Shown here piece after piece: positions 61,361 to 64,000 of a DNA stretch of 64,000 bases; position 1 is the first letter of the stretch, and each line of letters opens with the position of its first letter. Source of the DNA: Treponema sp. (GTDB taxonomy: Bacteria; Spirochaetota; Spirochaetia; Treponematales; Breznakiellaceae); contig JAIRKH010000083.1 in the NCBI GenBank assembly GCA_031260245.1, forward strand, positions 1-64,000, in the 5' to 3' direction. The position numbers were made by a program, and so were the translations under genes. The notes under the pieces were generated by a model that was not told the DNA's origin, made no database searches, and was given only the letters and a program-made list of their open reading frames with translations.

Positions 61361-62359
61361 TCAAGTATCTCCGTACATAATTTCGTAGCCGTTTCTAGGA
61401 AGAGCTTCTTTTGTTCCCCCCCCCCCCCGATTAATATTTAATATAAGGGCGTCAGCAAAGGCTTCTCCACCTTGCAAGTTCAATTTTTCCTGCGTCCCGC
61501 TTCTTCTTTCGCTGGGTCTGACGACGAGACGGCAGGGCAGGGTTACATCTCTGACATCATGTTTAGGGTCTCCCATCAGAGCTTTGAGGATCTTAAACGA
61601 CTCAGCGCTCATCTTCGTATAAGGAATTTCCACAGTTGAAAAGGGGATTATTTGGCTTTCAATGGAGTTGTTAAATCCGCCGATTCGGTACGAGTCTGGT
61701 GGAAACCCCTGTTTCTGAAGGTAGAGAGCGGCTGGCAGAGTCATCAGGTCGCTTGAGCCAATCAGTGTGTCAAAGTCTTGCGTCGGTCTCAAGCCCCGCG
61801 CCGCGAAAAGTTGAACGCACGCTGAAGCTCCGCGCGCCCAATCAAAAGGGTCGCTTATGAGTCTCTCGTTACAGGAGAGTCCGGACTCCGAAACCGCGTC
61901 CCGAAACCCCTGATACCGGTCCATAGCCGAGTGGTGCGAGGATGGTCCTCTCAAGAAGGCGATGTTCCGCGAACCTGTTTGTATGAAGTAACGGGTCAAG
62001 CTCTTCATACCGTCATATGCGTCAAAACGTACACAGGGGTGTCCCTCAAGCTTGTCCGAAATGGTCGTGTGGGGCAAGTCTCCAAAATGTCGGTGAAAGT
62101 CGGAGAGTTCGGAAAGGCTGGAACAGCCAATAGAGGAACTCCAACTTATCAGTCCATCGAGATTCTGGGCGTTAGCTAATGAGTAGATAGGGTTGCGTAG
62201 GTATTCCATGTTGTCTTCAGCGTTGAGTTTGCCTCCGGGAAATACAAAGAGGCTCGTCTTCTCGTCCATCGCGGCCCGCGCGAAATGGGACCACACGCCG
62301 CAGGCCGAACCGGTGTGTATTGAAGCGAGGACTAGACCAATTTTATTCTTTTCTACCAT
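61361..62359 (-). CDS. LacI-type ligand-binding sensor half, first part of the split regulator
   Basis: 332 aa from ATG 62359 (MVEKNKIGLVLAS); the track's TTG start lies over the promoter. It is a periplasmic-binding-protein fold of the LacI/GalR effector type without the N-terminal DNA-binding domain: VLASIHTGSACGVWSHFARA, HTTISDKLEGHPCVRFD, RNIAFLRGPSSHHSAMDRYQGFRDA and IGGFNNSIESQIIP. Such halves sense sugars. It ends soon after a GGGG stretch encoded by the G13 tract, by running into a stop at 61361; the AraC part begins in the adjacent frame. Confidence 0.87.
   Translation of the reverse strand: MVEKNKIGLVLASIHTGSACGVWSHFARAAMDEKTSLFVFPGGKLNAEDNMEYLRNPIYSLANAQNLDGLISWSSSIGCSSLSELSDFHRHFGDLPHTTISDKLEGHPCVRFDAYDGMKSLTRYFIQTGSRNIAFLRGPSSHHSAMDRYQGFRDAVSESGLSCNERLISDPFDWARGASACVQLFAARGLRPTQDFDTLIGSSDLMTLPAALYLQKQGFPPDSYRIGGFNNSIESQIIPFSTVEIPYTKMSAESFKILKALMGDPKHDVRDVTLPCRLVVRPSERRSGTQEKLNLQGGEAFADALILNINRGGGGTKEALPRNGYEIMYGDT
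61416..61428 (-). repeat. Poly-G tract, 13 G, at the junction of the two regulator frames
   Basis: Thirteen C on the plus strand, thirteen G on the coding strand. With 13 G the LacI frame ends after 18 more codons. With 12 or 15 G the LacI frame enters the AraC frame directly (CGG GGG GGG GGG GAA CAA AAG). With 14 G it meets TAG quickly. Confidence 0.95.
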
Positions 62360-62365
62360 GTTCAT

Positions 62366-62393
62366 ATTATATACCAAATCTCACTTCTTGCAA
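62366..62393 (-). promoter_or_regulatory. Promoter for the split regulator, predicted leaderless
   Basis: On the minus strand TTGCAA (62393-62388), 16 bp, TATAAT (62371-62366), then ATGAAC and the ATG at 62359. Confidence 0.7.
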
Positions 62394-62463
62394 GGATATT
62401 TTTCACATGAAAGCCGCGGTCCAGCCCGCGCCGATTTGCGCCGCCTTTAGGCGTTCACTGCGC

Positions 62464-62493
62464 TTGAAAGTTCCTTTGCTTTTGTGGTATAGT
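62464..62493 (+). promoter_or_regulatory. Promoter, predicted leaderless
   Basis: TTGAAA (62464-62469), 18 bp, TATAGT (62488-62493), five nt before the ATG at 62499. Confidence 0.75.
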
Positions 62494-62498
62494 CTCGT

Positions 62499-63356
62499 AT
62501 GAGCTTTTTTGGGCGAATGATGAAAATGCCGTTGGCGCTTGGAGTCGCGCTCGTATGTTTCGGCTGCGCTCTTATAGTCCCAACTGAAAGGGTCGGACAG
62601 CTTATTGGAGGCGCTCTGCCCCAGAAAGCCACAGCCGTATATGCGGGCAGAGACGTCTCCTTATCTATGGGTGAAATAAACAAGGACGGGGACAGGAGCG
62701 GGACCGTGCAGTTGACCGAATTTCCATTTTTGCAAATGCAGGCGGAGCTACGAGTGGACGAATCCTTCTTATGGACCGAATTGCGCTTCTTGGGCGCTAG
62801 TCCCTCTGGGTGGAATGAATTCACCCAGGAACTGACGGGAGGCGGGAACGTCAGATTCACCGAAAGCTTCGCGTTCCTTAACGTACCCCGGACCGAACGC
62901 GGACAAATCGCAAGCGCAAATACGCTCTACAAGGACGGCAAACTACAGGAGGGGCAAGCCTTGTCGAATATGAGGGGTCGAGCCGAAAGGATTGACGCGC
63001 TGACCCAATGGATGCGCGCCCAGTTTGAGGACGCGCCCGTGCATTTCCCCAATGAGCGGGTATTCGAAGACTACTGGCGGCCCATTCTCCTGCCGGAAAC
63101 GGTTTCCGCCAAGAAGAGACCTTCAACATGGACAGACGCGGGCGCATGGGTCATAGCCGAAGAGGTCAAGTGGAACACGTCCTATACGACGCGCGTTCTG
63201 CCCGAACATTTAAGAGCCGCGCGGGACTCAGGCGCTCTGCTCCGCGACTGGGAAGAAGCCCTGGCATGGCTCTACATGGACTATGAGTGGGATTATGTGC
63301 AGAGCCTCTTTTCCCAGGGGCGCCTGACTCTTGTCAGAAAGCAAGGAGGTAAATAA
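62499..63356 (+). CDS. Unknown secreted or anchored protein upstream of exbB
   Basis: 285 aa. One N-terminal hydrophobic segment (LALGVALVCFGCALIV, residues about 12-28) that could be an anchor or a lipobox-like VCFGC. The rest is soluble with beta-rich NKDGDRSGTVQLTEF and helical RIDALTQWMRAQFEDAP stretches. I do not recognise the family. AAGGAGGT at its end drives the next gene, exbB, so it may be an accessory part of an ExbB/TolQ-type energiser. The start codon is five nt past the -10 box. Confidence 0.75.
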   Translation: MSFFGRMMKMPLALGVALVCFGCALIVPTERVGQLIGGALPQKATAVYAGRDVSLSMGEINKDGDRSGTVQLTEFPFLQMQAELRVDESFLWTELRFLGASPSGWNEFTQELTGGGNVRFTESFAFLNVPRTERGQIASANTLYKDGKLQEGQALSNMRGRAERIDALTQWMRAQFEDAPVHFPNERVFEDYWRPILLPETVSAKKRPSTWTDAGAWVIAEEVKWNTSYTTRVLPEHLRAARDSGALLRDWEEALAWLYMDYEWDYVQSLFSQGRLTLVRKQGGK

Positions 63357-63357
63357 C

Positions 63358-64000
63358 GTGGAGAATTTTTCGTTGATAGATATTTTCAGGATGGGCGGTA
63401 TATTTATGTGGCCCCTCCTGGTTTTTTCTATTTGGACTTTTGCCATTGTCATTGAGCGCGCGGTCTACTTTCTTTATCACAACCTGCACGTTGAGGACCT
63501 TGAAGTCAAGGTGCAGGGCTATCTTGCCACAGGCAATATGAGGGGCGCGCAGGATTACTTATCCGCGCTTGCTAAGAAACAGTTAGGCGCGCGCGCGCTT
63601 CTCGCCATGGTCAAACAGCGCGACATACCAGAGAGCCAGTTAGAAAAGGCGGTGGAAGCCTCGGCCGCAGACTGCATTAGGGAAATGGAGACTGGTTTCA
63701 ACTTCCTGACAGCGCTCGGCTCCCTTTCTCCGCTCACTGGCTTTTTGGGAACGGTTTCTGGAATGATTGGCGCGTTCAGGTCCATCGCAGAAGCGGAAAA
63801 CGTCAACGCACAAATCGTAGCAAGCGGTATCTATGAAGCCTTGGTAACTACTGTCTTTGGTCTCATCATCGCTATAGCCGCTATGCTTGCCCATGCGTTT
63901 CTGTCGCACTTGGTCGACTCTTTCGCTTCGGATATGGAAAAAACGTGCTCAGACCTTATGATTGACATAACCCGCCTCAACGCAATGGGCAGAGGTAGAA
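63358..64000 (+). CDS. exbB: ExbB/TolQ/MotA-family proton channel protein, cut by window end
   Basis: The GTG at 63358 follows AAGGAGGT; the frame is open to the window end (at least 214 aa), so the track missed it. First membrane helix MWPLLVFSIWTFAIVIERAVYF (residues about 18-38), cytoplasmic domain with NMRGAQDYLSALAKK and a kinked central region, then helices two and three: FNFLTALGSLSPLTGFLGTVSGMIGAF and IYEALVTTVFGLIIAIAAMLAHAF. These are ExbB/TolQ rather than MotA by length and loop. exbD would be expected just outside the window. Confidence 0.9.
   Translation, partial: MENFSLIDIFRMGGIFMWPLLVFSIWTFAIVIERAVYFLYHNLHVEDLEVKVQGYLATGNMRGAQDYLSALAKKQLGARALLAMVKQRDIPESQLEKAVEASAADCIREMETGFNFLTALGSLSPLTGFLGTVSGMIGAFRSIAEAENVNAQIVASGIYEALVTTVFGLIIAIAAMLAHAFLSHLVDSFASDMEKTCSDLMIDITRLNAMGRGR

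Noticed and set aside
63358-64000. MotA instead of ExbB
   Set aside because: The order of the first helix and the long cytoplasmic insertion fit ExbB/TolQ; MotA would have a four-helix layout with two N-terminal helices, and the neighbours are not flagellar.

Overview
The window reads as chromosomal DNA of a spirochaete, most probably a Treponema-lineage gut organism. The evidence is a flagellar export/switch operon with a long FliY in place of a short FliN (fliL-fliM-fliY-fliO-fliP), V-type rather than F-type ATPase genes, a GldA-like ABC pair, many secreted or lipoprotein-type proteins, and beta-helix proteins with GG-T-I-S-G-N repeats. G+C looks close to half by eye. Genus-level placement is inference; no rRNA is present.

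Layout. 1-3.7 kb: partial RAYT transposase, then a glycolytic operon gap-pgk-tpiA on the minus strand. 3.9-7.1 kb: tRNA(CAU), nudC, a small unknown gene, rsmD and a DnaQ/RNase H-like exonuclease. 7.2-10.3 kb (minus): XRE-cupin regulator coupled to an acyl-CoA synthetase, and a PHP phosphoesterase with no ordinary start codon. 10.4-19.5 kb: GH3 glycosidase, RAYT copy 2, lptB, leuS, and two secreted proteins, one joining a TolB/CsgG-like domain to a beta-helix. 19.9-25.0 kb: secG, ptsN and the V-ATPase genes for a coiled-coil subunit, C, I, K and F; the A, B, D and E genes are absent. 25-31 kb: deacetylase lipoprotein, tRNA-Leu, VWA protein, smpB, ilvD. 31-39 kb: TPR protein, AI-2E/PerM permease, RAYT copy 3, a frameshifted lipoprotein, orphan beta and gamma subunits of a 2-oxoacid:ferredoxin oxidoreductase, thrC, ABC exporter pair. 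39-47 kb: flagellar operon stopping after fliP, a 7-TM protein, smc. 47.5-49.3 kb: AT-rich radical SAM island with decayed sequence and a G12 tract. 49.4-58.5 kb: tmk, luxS, TPR genes, rlmN, LysM/M23 protein, recX, rplM-rpsI, phosphoesterase, ParB-like protein, pdxK/pdxY. 58.5-64 kb: RAYT copy 4, a LacI-sensor/AraC regulator split by a G13 tract, an unknown protein and the start of exbB.

Three things stand out. (1) A REP/RAYT family: four near-identical Y1 transposase genes and more than 20 copies of the 13-nt palindrome GGTGTC(A/T)GACACC, with two complete ~590-bp units sharing both ends. (2) A probable on/off switch: a 13-G run joins a LacI-like sugar-binding frame to a pseudo-kinase/receiver/AraC frame, and losing one G makes one 1034-residue regulator. 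(3) Two V-ATPase intercistronic spacers with no local Shine-Dalgarno but with matching, differently sequenced, interleaved stems (pseudoknots). A fourth theme is a run of genes whose -10 box lies 5-8 nt before the start codon, predicting leaderless mRNAs. Several normally contiguous gene sets are broken up (V-ATPase, flagellar export, 2-oxoacid oxidoreductase), consistent with rearrangement in a repeat-rich genome.
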